A DNA stretch of 64,000 nucleotides. Source: Podocnemis expansa. Lineage: Eukaryota; Chordata; Testudines; Podocnemididae. A program made the position numbers and the translations under genes. Below the pieces are notes generated by a model. That model saw nothing but the letters and a program-made list of their open reading frames with translations, ran no database searches and had not been told where the DNA came from. The DNA lies in NCBI GenBank assembly GCA_007922195.1, contig ML681967.1, forward strand, positions 10,068,120-10,132,119, read 5' to 3'. Shown here piece after piece: positions 12,336 through 25,800 of the stretch; positions within the stretch are counted from its first letter, which is position 1; each line of letters begins with the position of its first letter.

Positions 12336-15300
12336 CAGGAGCTCCCTCTCCACCACACACGGCCCAGCCCAGGCTGCCGCTGGCCTCAAGTGCCACCTGC
12401 GCTGACCAGGCTCCGTGAAGAGGAGGAGGGAGCAGACTGACCCGTGCCCTCTCCTGGGAGAATGGAGTCAGCTCCTGAGGAGAAAGGGTGGAGCTCTGCT
12501 TGCTTCCAGCAGACAGCTCTGATTGGCTGCTCTGCCCCAGGGGGAGGAGCTGTTGGGAAGCAGCAAATCAGCAGGGGGGTTCCCAGCTGGGTGGAACTGA
12601 ATGCTGGGCTCCAGAGTCCAGGCTCCAACCAGGCATGCCCAGCAGAGCATCCTCAGGAAGGGGCACCTTAGTCTCTGTGGGCTCGGAGGCCTGACGCCCC
12701 TGGAGAGCGGCACCCAGCTTCTTGCTCATAGCTGAGGACAGGGATGGAGAGAGGCCACCGTCTTGCCTGTGTGCTGGGGCCCCAAACTATCCGCATGAAC
12801 AGAGTTAAATGGGAGAGCCAGGCCCCACATTGCATCAGGGAGCCTGTTTATGCTCCTCTTCCATTGCTGCACCATGTGTGCAGCACCAGGGCAGTAGCAG
12901 GCTCTCTGTTGAGGCCTCCTCTTGGAATCACAGGGAAGGAAAGAGTGGCCCATGGTTCATTGTGTGCCCTCCCTGAAGAAGAATGGATTCAATGGGAGGC
13001 AGGAATAAGTGGTCTCAGGATATCTGGTTTCAACATGTGGCAAAGACAAAGCTTTCATCCTGCAGTGAATACATCACACAAGCCCGCAGCCAGCTGGGAC
13101 ACAAAGTTGCTAACCCTCCTGCTACATTAACAGCACAGCAGTCCTTGGAATGGTGCAGGAGTGCCAACTCTAGGGAGTACCGTCATTCCAGCCTCTCCCA
13201 GTAGCAAATGCAGAGGAGTGCCAGGCCCTATCATCCATCTAATACAAGGCTCTTTTTGCAGGACCCATGTCAGAAAGGGTGTTAACTCACTGTGGAGAAT
13301 GTAAGTGTCAGAATTGCTGGCTGTGAAGACACAGCAGGAATGGAGGCATGTTTGCTACACAGCACTCACCAAGATGTTGTTTTTAATTGAAAATTAAGGA
13401 TCAATCCAAACTGTCAAGAGAATGCAAAAATATGAACCAGCAGAACTCAGCCCCAATGGGAATCAGATGCATCCCCTCTGGATTCCCAGTTCCTGTTTTA
13501 ATATGCTGCCAGATCACATGACTCCAGTGCTATTTTTAACCCAGGAATAACTCCAAGCAGGCTCAGCTTGCTTTCATTCCTGTAATTTATTCTGACATTT
13601 CCCTTTAAAAACAAGGCCCTCCTGCCAGGTCCATTTTGTTTGCCTGCCATGGAGCATCATGGTAACAATTCTTTCCTGTCTCTGCCGAAACCCAATGCTG
13701 TTCTGGAGTGGTGCATGGATTTTCCCTGGAAGTATCAAGTACCTACAGCTATGCTCACAGCCTCTGCTTCTCATAATCCTGCTATTTAGATAAGAAAATT
13801 AAAAACTACCACCTTACACCCCACGAGACTTTTTTTCCGCTGGTCTCTTTCTTCTTTCATTCTGTCTGTCATCAAACTTCACCCCTTCTAGGAAAGCATT
13901 AGCTCTGCCCCTCCAGTAAAAGGAAAACTCTCCCTGCAAGCACTGTATTTGCTTAGTTCAAACACAAGGGAAACTCAGAGGACATGTATGAAAAAAAAAA
14001 ACCTTTAAGATGGGGAGGGGGGTAAACCTGTGACAGCTGCTAGTGGAAGCTCCTCATCTGAAAAAGATCTCCATCATTCAGAGCTAAATTGTTCCCCTTC
14101 CTTGGACATGGACAGATGCTAATATGGTCTCTGATTTCACAAAGAGCTGGACTGGAGCTTCAGTTGAAATCATCGGGAGCTGCAGACACTTTGCATCTCT
14201 CCAAATAAGGCCTGTTGTACCTGTCCAGACTCAGCTCACCAACATCTACCAGGGATATCAGCTGATGCCAGGAACTGCAGCCTCACAGTTAAAGGGTCTT
14301 GTGAAGTCTGTGGAGCCTCTCGGTGCTCAAGACCAAGCAAGGCAGAACCCAATGCATGAGCCACTTGTATCCCTCTCTCAAGGAAGGCTTCAGTGCAGGC
14401 AGATGTGGCGGCTGTTTTCATTTATTGCCAATACAAAAGGGGCATGCGGAAAATGAGATGAGATGCAGGCCTCAGGCTCCAAACAAATCCCCAGCACACC
14501 TCTTTACACCAGAAAATTTGAGCATCTCTGCCTCCAGCACTCATCTAACAGGGTTAGTGTTGCTACTCTTACATGGGAATGAGGTCTATTGCAAGTGTGA
14601 GGCCAGCTGGGCTGGTCTTCTGCCAGGAGTGCAGCAGCTACCCAGCACTGGGGAGGAAGTGAGAAGGTAATTTCACCCACTGGCATCCCTGGAAAGTAGT
14701 TGCAAAGCTCCCCTTGGGAAAGAAACTAAGGCATCTTGAACCACCAGAGACTGATGTGTTTCATACAACCAAGAAGGACTTGTTGAGCCATCCTGTTATC
14801 CTAAGGATATGTCCTAGATCATAGTGCTAGGGGAGGGGTAAGGAACAGGTAGGAAGGATGGTGCCATGGACAATATGACACCAGGCAGATTTATCCTTAC
14901 ATGAGTGACAGGGATGGCAACCCCAGCTGGGGATAAAGGGCTCTGAGGAGGTGTGGGAGTAGATGATGGGGCCATGGGTCTAAATTCAGCTCTCCAGTTA
15001 CATCTACGGGACTGGCAGCATTGTTGGCAGCACAGGATCGATTGAGTGGCACTTCCACTCAGTTGAACCTGAAAGTCGACGACGTTAACACACCCCGACA
15101 GGAGGGCATTTCCTGTTGGCACAGCCCAGTGGGGACACTGCAGTAAGAAGAATCTAGGAAGTCGACAGGAGATACACAAACTACTCTGAGTAGCTTGCAA
15201 ATCTCCCATTGACTGCCACTGAAATCCGCCAGCAGTGTAGACCAAGCCTCAGTGACACCAGTGTAAATGCAGTGACTACAATTAAATTACTCCAAATTTA

Positions 15301-15836
15301 TTCTGGTGCAAGCAAGGGCAGAATCTGGCCCAGCTTCTCTTACCCAGACCAATAAAGAATTCTTACTTTTGGTCCTTTCAATCTCAAATAACATCAATTC
15401 CAGTAACATGAAGACAGTGGATCAGATTCTCCCCTCCCCAGGGTAAAGCAGTGGTGACTCCATTGAAGTCATGTCAGAATAAAGCAGCGTGAGAGAGTCT
15501 CAGTCCCAGTAGACTCTGGGGTGGGCAGCTATGGTGAAAGGATTGGGGAGAGGATATTACTTTGTACCACAGATGTAATGCTGCTCCAACATTCACCTGT
15601 TCCCTCTCAGAACTGAGCCACATAGAAACAGAACAGATAGGTCAGTGACACTCTAGAGGCAGAATGATTTTTCCTAAGGCATTTGCTCTGTTGCTTTCTT
15701 ATTCCAAGAGCAGGTCGGTTCCAGATTATTGTACTCCTGAGGTTGAAAATGACTGGAGGGTAACCAAGCTACAGTTCATGTGGAATTTCCACGAGTCAGT
15801 CTGAAGCTTAGCTCTCCAATGCTAACTACTTTGTTG
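12336..15836. other. Intergenic DNA, no gene recognised
   Basis: The part at 12340-12720 is moderately GC-rich and contains a CCAAT-type GATTGGCTG at about 12519, but no start, exon or CpG island that I can defend. A GTAGACCAAGCCT end near 15240 may belong to a decayed fold-back MITE. The rest is featureless by eye. Confidence 0.45.
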
Positions 15837-16180
15837 CTAGGGCTGGTCAAGAAGCTGGAAAAATAGTCATGCATGAAATTTCACAACTGGTTCCGTTTCA
15901 GGGGGAGTTGAAATCGGCCCATTTTCCACAAAAGTTCTGGCGATATTTTATATTCAGACTTTTATTAGAGAGCACTATGGAACATTTTTGGTAAGCAAAC
16001 ACATTCAGTAAAAATGTCAGTCACAACTTCCTTATGTGTTTCTAGTAAAAAATTATTGGTAAAAAAATCTCGCAGAAACTTTCGTGAAAAATGGAAAAAT
16101 ATGACAGTTAAAAATAAAGTTCTGGTTTCAAATAAAGGCCTTTTTTGTGTACAAAATTTTGACCAACTCTACTTGGGATG
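15837..16180. mobile_element. Possible MITE with TAGRGYTGGTCAA termini
   Basis: Starts TAGGGCTGGTCAAGAA and ends TTTTGACCAACTCTA, an inverted pair, around AT-rich sequence with GAAACTTTCG-like motifs. Similar decayed sequences occur at about 23790-24215 and 37650-37985. Target duplication is not clear. Confidence 0.45.
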
Positions 16181-16559
16181 TTGTGTACTCACCTCCCTAC
16201 TCTATGGGAACACATTTCCAGAAGCTAAAACTTATTGCAAAGAGAGTCAGCATGATAGTCAGTGTCCATTTCCTTTGGGAAAGGTATCTATGTCCTGCCT
16301 GTAAACTCCGGGAGATGGGAGGGGAGTGGGGAAAAAAGTGGAATGGTCAGCCAGAAGACATGAGTGTAACACTTTCCTGGATATCTCCGCAAATCAGTTC
16401 CAGGAAAATGGGGGAAAGCCAAATGGAATTTGGTCACTAGCATCATTAGTTTCCATTTTTTTCAGTCCATTTCAAATAGGAAGGTCTGCAGGGCTCCAAG
16501 GAGCGAATTACACAAGTCCAGATGGACTATCGGAAGCAGATGCATCAGGCATGGAAGTA
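15961..16559 (-). other. SNX33: Probable SNX33 3' UTR with candidate poly(A) signal
   Basis: The region lies just downstream of the SNX33 stop. The minus strand carries AATAAA opposite 15961-15966, which would give a 3' UTR of about 600 bases. The signal sits inside a MITE-like repeat (15837-16180), so it may have been supplied by the element or may not be used. A further AATAAA opposite about 15297-15302 is an alternative. Confidence 0.35.
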
Positions 16560-16813
16560 TTAGAGGTTGTCATACATGCGTAAAGTCTTTTCCAGCTGCT
16601 GGCTAACTCTCTGGTAAAAGATGATCTGTTGTTTCAGGTAGGACTGCATCATTTTCTTGAAGTCTGCTATGCGCCGCTCATGGAAGTGGTTCATCTCTGC
16701 TTGGAGGGAAAAGCCGACCACACGGCAACGCTTCCGAATGCCATCTGCCTCTTCCTGATCCATCTTCCCCTCATCACTCATCCTCTGGCTCTCCTTCACC
16801 TTGGCAAAGGCTC
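16560..16813 (-). CDS. SNX33: SNX33 last coding exon (C-terminal part of BAR)
   Basis: The exon follows a good acceptor (tctctcccttgtag on the minus strand) and begins GAGCC, completing the Gly codon split by the intron. It encodes GAFAKVKESQRMSDEG, continues through the helical BAR C-terminus (FHERR, LKQQIIFYQRV) and stops at TAA (16560-16562). The length, 83 codons plus stop, gives the expected end of SNX33. The open frame that runs on upstream of the acceptor to about 16913 is intronic. Confidence 0.96.
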
Positions 16814-19800
16814 CTACAAGGGAGAGAGAAATGAGACACCCAAGGTTAGTAAGCTGTAAAAGTGCTCCCTCTCTCCAGGCTATACTATGTCCTCTTCTTT
16901 GACCCCAGCACACCCAAAGAGAAATGAATGCTCACTGTGAGCAGCAAGAGAGCTACAGATGCACCACGATGTGATTCTGTTCCTCCTTGGCTGTAGAACC
17001 AGGACTTTCCCTTCAGGTTCACGTACCTACTAATGCCTACACATTCCTATGTTCCTGGAAAAATCCAACATTCTCTCTGCCAAGCCACATGAATGATGCC
17101 CTCCCTCTTCATCCTTAGTCCTTTCCAGTCTCTCAAACATCTAAATACACAGGACTGTAACAGGCAGCTGGAAAAACTGTGTCAGTCCAAGGCCTTTCTC
17201 TTTGGAAATAACCTTCTCTCAGATGGGAGCAGAATGAGTGTTACTTCACTGTCCAGCCAAGGCATTAGGGAGGCATCAATACACTCAAACATTCAAGAGT
17301 AAGCTCTTGACAACAGTGCATGAGAATCAGGCCCAAAGGAGGGAGAGCAATCTCTGAGTAAGCATAGCTCCCTGAACAAGAGAGGGAATGGATCCACTGT
17401 GTGCTATAGAGATGCAACAGTACTCTAGCACTGTTTGATCTAGCTTTTGTGGACCAGAAAGAGGCTACATTTTCATCAGGGCATGACAGTGTGTTGGAAC
17501 ATGGCTGGGCCACAAACAGGCTTAATTGTTCTTTGTTATCAAAACACAGATGGGACTTTAGTGGATCATACCAACTAGTACAGAGTGCATAAGGTTGATT
17601 ATAAAGAGACCTGGGTGCTCTATTACTCTCACCCACTGGCTTGCTGTGTAACCTTCAGCAAGTCACCTAACCTCTATATGCTGCTCCATTGTGAAGAGGG
17701 GATACTAACTCTTACTCACCTTTGTAAAGAGCTTGGAGAACTACTGATGAAACAAGCAACATAAAGGCCTATTATTCAATTATCACAGACTAGGAATAAA
17801 TTTACACTGCAGCAACCCAGAACATCAAATCTGCTAGCAGAACAATACATTAATAGAAGGAGGGAGAAGGAGAGAAGATGGATTTATACAGCATCTTAGA
17901 TATCACAAAACCCCTGACAAAGAAAACATTGTAGTTTGAGTAGCACAGTGACTACATGGGTGAGAGAAAGAGGCTTGTAGCAGATTATCCACCTTTGGAT
18001 CTGTGGCAGCAGTGGTGGGAGAGAAAGATACTTCTGCTGATTCTTCTCTTATTGCAAAATGACATGGGGAACTTATCTTCACCCAACAGCCCCAGAGAGA
18101 ATGGAATAGACCACAGTGCATAGAGTCATGGATTTGAAAGCCAGTCAAAACCATTAGGATCATCTCATCTGGTCTCCTGCATAGCACAGGCCAGAGAGCT
18201 TCACCCAATAATTCCAGCATTAAGCTGAATTATCCTGAGCAGGACAATCTCTATAGTAGAGCAGCTGCCCTGCATCTTCATTGTGTGTAGTGGGTATAGG
18301 GGCTCCAAAGTCTTCAATAACTTTTCATCTTCCAAGTCTAGGTTCAAGCATATATTAGGTCACCTAGTCCAAATACAGTGGATTTACCATTGTCTATACT
18401 GGAAATATATCTATATCAACACAGGTTTTGCCTTTAGATCCCACCATTCTGTAGGCCTCAATTCCCAGTCATTTTAAGCTAAACTAATAATAAGTCACTC
18501 ATAAACCAAAATAAGATCATGCACACACACACTGGAGTTTGCACCAGCTCAGTGTAATTAATTTTAAAACCTATATAAGTTAAAGTAGTGGAACTTTCTC
18601 ATGTGGACAGTCTTTTATACCAATTGTACATCAGGTCAACTTCACTGACTTAAATGGAGTTACTGCTGATGTATACCAGTGAAAGTAAGATGACAGTCAA
18701 GCCCTGTGTATTGTATATTCTGCTGTGTTGTACCGTCTACACCTTTATAATTATTATGATTCTATATGCACATAAACATGCACATGTGACTAAGATCCTC
18801 AAGGCACTTCACCTGTGCACACCAACAGCACTATATAAATAACAATTACAGCAAAACCACCACAAAGTTTTTTATAATAAATAAATCAAATGGCAGGTGA
18901 GGCCAGATCAGTACAGACTGTTCTGTCAGCACTGAAGTGTATTAGAACAGCTCTCTCCAGGTCTGAATCGCAGGAACTCTTCAGTATTGCCAATCCCAGG
19001 TACTCAAAAATCAAGGGTCAAGTCCCCCCAAAAGCATGAAATTGCCTTAAAAATCATGAGATTTTAAAAATTATAAATGGGAAACAGAGAGATACTTTCC
19101 TTCTTCTTTCTAAGACTTTAGGAATCACATTCATAAAACTAGTCTTTCCTGGCTACAGACTTACTTTTTATTTTAAAATGAAAAGCGGAAGTCTCATGTT
19201 ATCATGTGACCCTAGGAGCTGTGGCTTTAAGAACACCACCAAGTGTCATGAGAGTTAGCAACACTGACTCCTGCATGGCAGGATGAAGATGCATTGGCAG
19301 CATTCTGTGGTGGCATAGAGTAGGAGGACTAGAAGTTCAGGATTTGCTTGTCCTGGCTAGGGCTACGACATACCAAAGCCTGGAAAGGAGGACAGGGAAG
19401 TACGAAAAGACAGACATTGGAGGACACATGGAGAAAATGTAGTATTAATGTAATATTCTTCTGTTTTTAGGGGGCCCTGGAATGCTTTCCCCTAAAAATA
19501 AGGTATTCCGTGGCATTCCAGCATACTTTAACCCCTGTAAGTAAAAAGCCAGGCAAAATCATGTATTTTAAAATGCCTTCCAGATGGAGGATGTGAAGGT
19601 AAAAAGGAGAATATGTCCTCCTTTTACCCTAGTCAGGACAGAACTGGGTGAAGACAGGTTGCACAGCATTTGTGTGTCCTATGCTTGGCTCTAGCAATTG
19701 CTATCAATAACTTCCATGGGTGCTCTATTCACCTATGCAAAATAAAATAAAACAAAACCTCTACTGCCCAAAGAGCAAGGATTACTGGGAATTAAGGACT

Positions 19801-22800
19801 TAGCAGCTTAGGAGGACCAGCTATGGCTTTCTGAGTCCCTGTTTGAAATCTAACATGTAAGATGTAGGGGAATCACGTCAGCTCTGAACGGAATTTGACA
19901 CAGTTGTGGAAAAATGCTGCATATGTCTCTGCACTGCTCCAGAAATGCTGTGGAGCAACTGTCCCCAGGCGATAATCACTGTTTCCCCATTTCTAATGTC
20001 CTGTGTCATGCTTGTTTTCCCTGTAACATGCAAGCCTACATACTCAGAACTTGCCATTGGATACCCTCACTGGGCATGTCTACACCGGAAAGTTTTTTTG
20101 GGGTAAGGAGGATTATCCCAAAAAAAACGTTCCCGTGTCCAGGGAGCCATTTTGCTTTTTCGAAAAAAAGCGCTTCAGTGTATTGGAACACCAGAGCACT
20201 TTTTAAAAAAACCGAAACCCACCTTCTTTTGAAAAAGCGACTTCTTTCAAAGGAAGCTTTTTTGGAAAAAAGCGCCCCAGTATTTCAAAATACCAGAGAG
20301 CTTTTTCAGCTAGGTTTAACCTAGTCGCCTGCTGAAAAAAGGGTTTTTTCAAAAAAGCCAGCCCATCTTTTCAATTGGCTCTGTTTTTTCCAAAAAAAAA
20401 AAGAGTCCAGTGTAGACTCTTTTTTGGAGGGAAAAAAAACCACTGCCTTATTTCGAGACGGAGAACTCCTATCTCAGAATAACATTTTTCTAAATAGTGT
20501 TTATCGAAAAAACTATTTTGAATTTATTTTCAAATAGTTTTTTGGAAAAAAAAATTTTTTCGAAAAATGTGGGGCAGTGTAGACATAGCCACTATGATCC
20601 ACATGTCACATTTAATGTTAAAAAAAGAGGGGGGAGGGAATTTCAAAGCCACCATAGGGGGATCTGGATAGGTGCCCAATTCCCATTAATTTTAATTAAG
20701 TGTCCAAATCCCTTAAGCAGCTTTGAAAACCTCATTCCAAGTCTCTGACCCTTACAGTTGTGAAATAAACCTTCCAAACATGAATGAAGAGTAGCCAATG
20801 CAGCACAGTCTGCTCGATCCACACACATTCTTAAGTAATAGCTTGGAGAGGTGTGAACTTGCCCATTTATCTCAAAAAGATTTGAAGACTATTTATGACA
20901 ATTTAAATGTCAACATTGTTAACTATTTCATTGCTGAATGCTTTAGCAGAAACAATCCACTAGAGAGCTGATCCCACATTTACAAACCCTCTTCAACCCC
21001 ACCTAAGCTGCCAAAGTTCCCAGCTTCTTCCTTAATGAGCGTGGAAATTCACCAGAGACTGCAATGGCATTTCCAGCCTGCTACTGTACAATAAACAGCT
21101 ACAGAATCTGGGCCCCTGGCACAGAACTGAAGGCGGGTTTGCCATAGCCTACATGGGGTCTGGCTCTCCCACAGATTCTCATATGACCCGTTAAAACACT
21201 TCACTCATCCTGCTCCACCAAGAGAGTCCTACCATACATACAGACCATCAGCACTTAGCTGGCAAGAGGAGGAAAGAAGGAATTAGGTTGTATCTTCACT
21301 GCTACATCTATATTGATGGCAGCAAAATCACTGCTGTCAGCCCAGCATTTTGGGACTTAGCAGCAAGTCTAAACTTGCTGCTGTGCTCCTGGAAGTTGGC
21401 GCCAGAAGTCCTGGCCCCCAGGAAACATAGGGGAAAGGCGACCGCAAAGGATTTGCAGTCAGCTTTCCCCAGCATGTGCTGATGGTTTGGGAATTCCCTG
21501 GCATTTATGCAAGGCATTTTACGTGCCTTGAGTAAATGCTAGTCAACTGCCACTCAGAAGACCCCTAAGTGTAGACTAGGGAGAGGTGTGTACAATGGTA
21601 GTGGAGAGAAGGAACTGTAGCCTTTACCCCAGTGGAGGTAGCTGAAATTAAATAGACCCTATGTGAAGAAGGACACAGTGTTGATATGATACATCAAGGT
21701 ACAACTCCTTGCCCTTTTGTCTTCAGTAGGATTTTACATCCAGAGAGCTATCTTGAGTTAGCAATCTCAAAGTAAAGACACACATGTTTTTGAAATGAAG
21801 ACATAACAGTAGATAGCTCGAGCCTGTCCAAAGACCAGAGGTTAATTTTATCCAAAGATGCACAACATTCCTCCCACTTTCCCAACAGTGGGCCTCAACC
21901 CAGCCCTGCAGGGAAGGCATCTAACTACAGACAAAGTCACCCCAAACCAAATCCAGCACAATCCAGCTCCTCCAAACAGCCTCCGGACAGGGTCCTTGCC
22001 CAGTCGTTACTGGAAAGAGGATGGACTAAATAACCAAATTAATCATTTCCCTTTTTGGCTTCTGGAATTGCATTATTTAGAGACCCTGCCATTTAAACCA
22101 TGACTGAGCTAGAGGCCATGCCCGCCCAGTCTCCTGGAATGTCGTTTTAGATTATATTTTTGTTCACCTGAAAGATAAGTCACTTACAGTGACAATTTTC
22201 AGCATGTGATATGGCCTAATTCCTTAGATAACTGAAGTAGTACACCTAGTGCAAGATAACAAACAAAGAGTCTAACGGCACTTTTAAAGACTAACAAACT
22301 TATTTATTGCATATGCAAAACTTACACATGCTGGAAGGGATTAATGAATTGCAGTGAGCATGTCAGTCAGGTGGTGTCAGGCCTATAGGAACAGGCTGAA
22401 AAGGGACAGCTCATCAGTCATTCAGTTATAGTTGTCTAGGGCAGTGTTTCCCAACCAGTGTGCTGTGGCACACAGGTGTGGCATGAGGCCTGACCAGGTG
22501 TGCCACAAAATTTTTTGAAAAACTACTCAAAGAGCTCTGGATTGGCTCATAGGTTCATGAATATTAATCAGTTCATTTGGAAACTATATTGTAGTGTGCC
22601 TCAATTAATTAAAGTTAGCAAGGTGTGCCATGGCAGAGAAAATGTTGGGAACTGCTGGTCAAGGGAAAGGACAGCAGACCAATTGTTCTCACTCTGGGAG
22701 AGAAGAGAAGCCTGGCAGGAGCCAGGAACCAGGCAGGACTGGGCCTGGAAAAAAGGCAGGCTGGACACCAGACCATTTAGGTTTATCAGGGGCCTGCTAA

Positions 22801-25800
22801 CGGTTAAGCTAAGCCATGGTAGTGGGTGCCTCACCTGAGGTGAAGTGAGGGCTGACAACTCAACCCCAGAGGGCAGGTAGATGACTAAGATCAGAGGTGA
22901 TGAGAACTGGAAAAAAGAGTCCTTTTTTCTGTGATCATCTGGGAACAGGAAAGCTCATGCACTAAATAAATGTGTTAGTCTTTAAAAGTGCCACTAGACT
23001 TCTTGTTTATCTGGGAACTGTGACTTTAAGACTCTGTTACCCCAGAAGCAGATGACATGAGAGGGAAGGGGAGATCGTTGTTTGAACTTTCATATTGAAA
23101 TGATTGGAGAGCTGAGCCATGTTAGAATGGGCTGAAAACCCCACTGGGCTAACTGAGATAGAGTGAAAGCAGTAAAGGGGGCAGTGACCTGATGGCGAAG
23201 AATCACCAAAAGCCCTCACACTCAGAGATGCCTTAGGTTCCAAAAGCTCATGTCTGCCTTGTCCATTGTACTCTTTCTTTTAAAAGTGAACCTGGATAAG
23301 GAGAACGTGTGAACATCCACTGAACTGCTCAGTGGCTGTTATGGTTGACCTTGTTTGTCTGCCCTTGTTATGCACTATATGTAAACACTCTGTGAATGAG
23401 ATTTTGTTCTTATGAGTGTTAGCGGACTGGATGCTCTTCCTGTAAATACGACTATTTGCATGAGAACAGGGACACTAGTTACTGCTGTACTCTTGCTTTA
23501 AAAGTTTCAGTCATTCTGATGGGGGAGCAGAAACAATTCCCATGTGACAATCAAACACCATGACTACCGGTAGTCAAAGGGAACAACTTATAAACAAGCC
23601 ACATGTTTTCACAGTCTGTTCAGAGAATTTCTACTTGCAAATGGATTCAAGAAATCTAAGCCTGTTTAGGAAGAGAATAAAAGGGTAAATTTTCAATGAA
23701 CTCTGGGCCTTATCCTCTCCTGCCTTACATCTGCTGCTGCCTTATTATGTGAAGTGGGTGTAATGCAGAGCTGAGCAGGAACCAGGGTTGACATTTTGTA
23801 CAAAATTTCACAATTTCAATTTTTTCTCCCTTTCTAAAATGGACAATATACAAAGTATTTGCTGTGAAACAAAATCCCCACCCCCCAAATTATTTTAAAG
23901 TCAACTGGAATGTTCCTTTCATTACAATCAAAATATTTCCTTCAGATGCCATCATTTAATTTTTGTTGTTTTTTTTTTTTTTTTAAAATATAAAAAACAA
24001 TTAAATTTGTTTCAGAAGGAAAAATTGAAACAGTCCTTTCAGGAAATGTCAAAATGAGATGTTTCGTTGTCACTTATAAGCTTCATTTCATTTCTTTATG
24101 AAGAAAATGTTGTTAAAATGACACATTTTTCAAAATGGCAATTTCAACTAAAATGGCAATTTGCCCAAAAAAAAAGAGGCATTCTGATTAAAAATTTCCA
24201 ATCAGCTCTAGTGTAAAACATTGCCAGATCAGGATCATCATGTTTACTCTCACTTGCAATGGGGTAAATTGCTGCAAACCAGACGCATCAGGTCTTTATT
24301 AGCAATGAACAACTCAATCAGCCTTGATTTTAAAATGCAGTGATGGCAAAAGATACTGCTCTGTGTCTGAGGCAAGTCAAGATGGGCTTAACAAGGAACT
24401 TTATTATTTATTATTTGTATCAGAGGAGTGCCTACAGGCCCTAATCAGGACCCCAATTGCACTAGACATTACAAATGAATATAAAAAAGTCAGTTCCTGC
24501 CCCAAAGAGCTGACCAATTAACTAGCCTTTTCACAGGCAGACACAAGAGTCCTCTTTCAATTTCTTTGAGCTTCTGTGGGCTGAACTAATAGACAGAGCT
24601 TTTCCCTCTCTGATTTCTTGACTTTTAGGTCTTGCCTAACTCAGAAGTTTTGGTCTTGTAGCTTTGGTTAGTTGATCACCAATTCACTTGAGCTGACTAA
24701 AGCCTTATTTATACACAAAAGTTGTACCAGTTGAAGCAAGGCCTTGTCCAAATACAGAAGTTGCACAAGTTTAACTGAAATCAGTTTTCATACTAATTTA
24801 CATGAGTGCAAACCCCTGCCTGAACCCCTTTATTTTGGTTATAAATAGTGGCTTATTTCTGTTTCACTTAAAGTTGTTCCTAACTGATTAAATCAAAACA
24901 AGTCAAGTTTAAGCCAACATAAGAGCATCCACATAGACTTTTGCACCAGTTTAACTAAATCAGTTTCAAGTATACCGTAAATTATATTGCTGAAACTTTC
25001 ATCTAGACAAGCTCTAACATGTAAGCGCAAATGATGGCAATCTACCTCTCTTTGATCATAGCTATGATTTACCCTCAGGCTGAGGGTGAGTCAAAGGAAA
25101 AATTTTTCAGAGACAGAAATAGGTCTGAAGGTCAAACTAATCTCTAAAGGGAGCCACATACAGGAACGCTTTTGTGGAGTAACTAATTTAGCATTTATAC
25201 TCAATTTCACTGGAAAATAACTAGGTCAGGATATATGACAAAGTCCCATCTAGACCAGGCTTTGGGGTGTAGCTGATGCTTGTGAGAAATGGTTTGGGTT
25301 TGGATTTTTTTTACTTCTGTGAGAAGGATTTCTGCTAGGTTGTTTGCTGCATTCTTCTCCCTCTTTCTTGAGTACAAAGTCCATTTGCATGAAACCAGGA
25401 TTTCACCTCCCTAAGAGTTTCTCACCACACCAGCTGTGTGTTCCTGACCTGAGGTTAGAGTCCTCTGTGACAGCACAGTAGGCGGCAGACAGTGGATGTT
25501 GCCATGATATCACAGAGGATTATGACCCTAGTCAGGATGTAGCAAGAACAGAGGCTCTCTTAAGAAACAAAGATTGTAGGCTAAACCCTGCTTTTGGTTA
25601 CAGCCACAAGCCTCACTAGAGCAGGTTTGGGGCCCTACTTTCATACAAAAGTCCTCAGTAATAAAGAGTGAGTGGAAAGAAATAACAAGGAGTTGTGTGG
25701 CACTTTAAGACTAACAGATTTATTTTTTGCATGAGCTTTCGTGGGAGAAGATCCCACTTCCTCAGATGCTTCGAAAGCTCATGCAAAAAATAAATCTGTT

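Noticed and set aside
11264..12418. 384-codon Pro/Ser/Leu-rich frame
   Set aside because: It is the translation of the C/T minisatellite; other frames on the same strand are also open and there is no domain.
12420..12720. Possible promoter with a CCAAT-type motif
   Set aside because: Only moderate GC content, no CpG island and no exon next to it.
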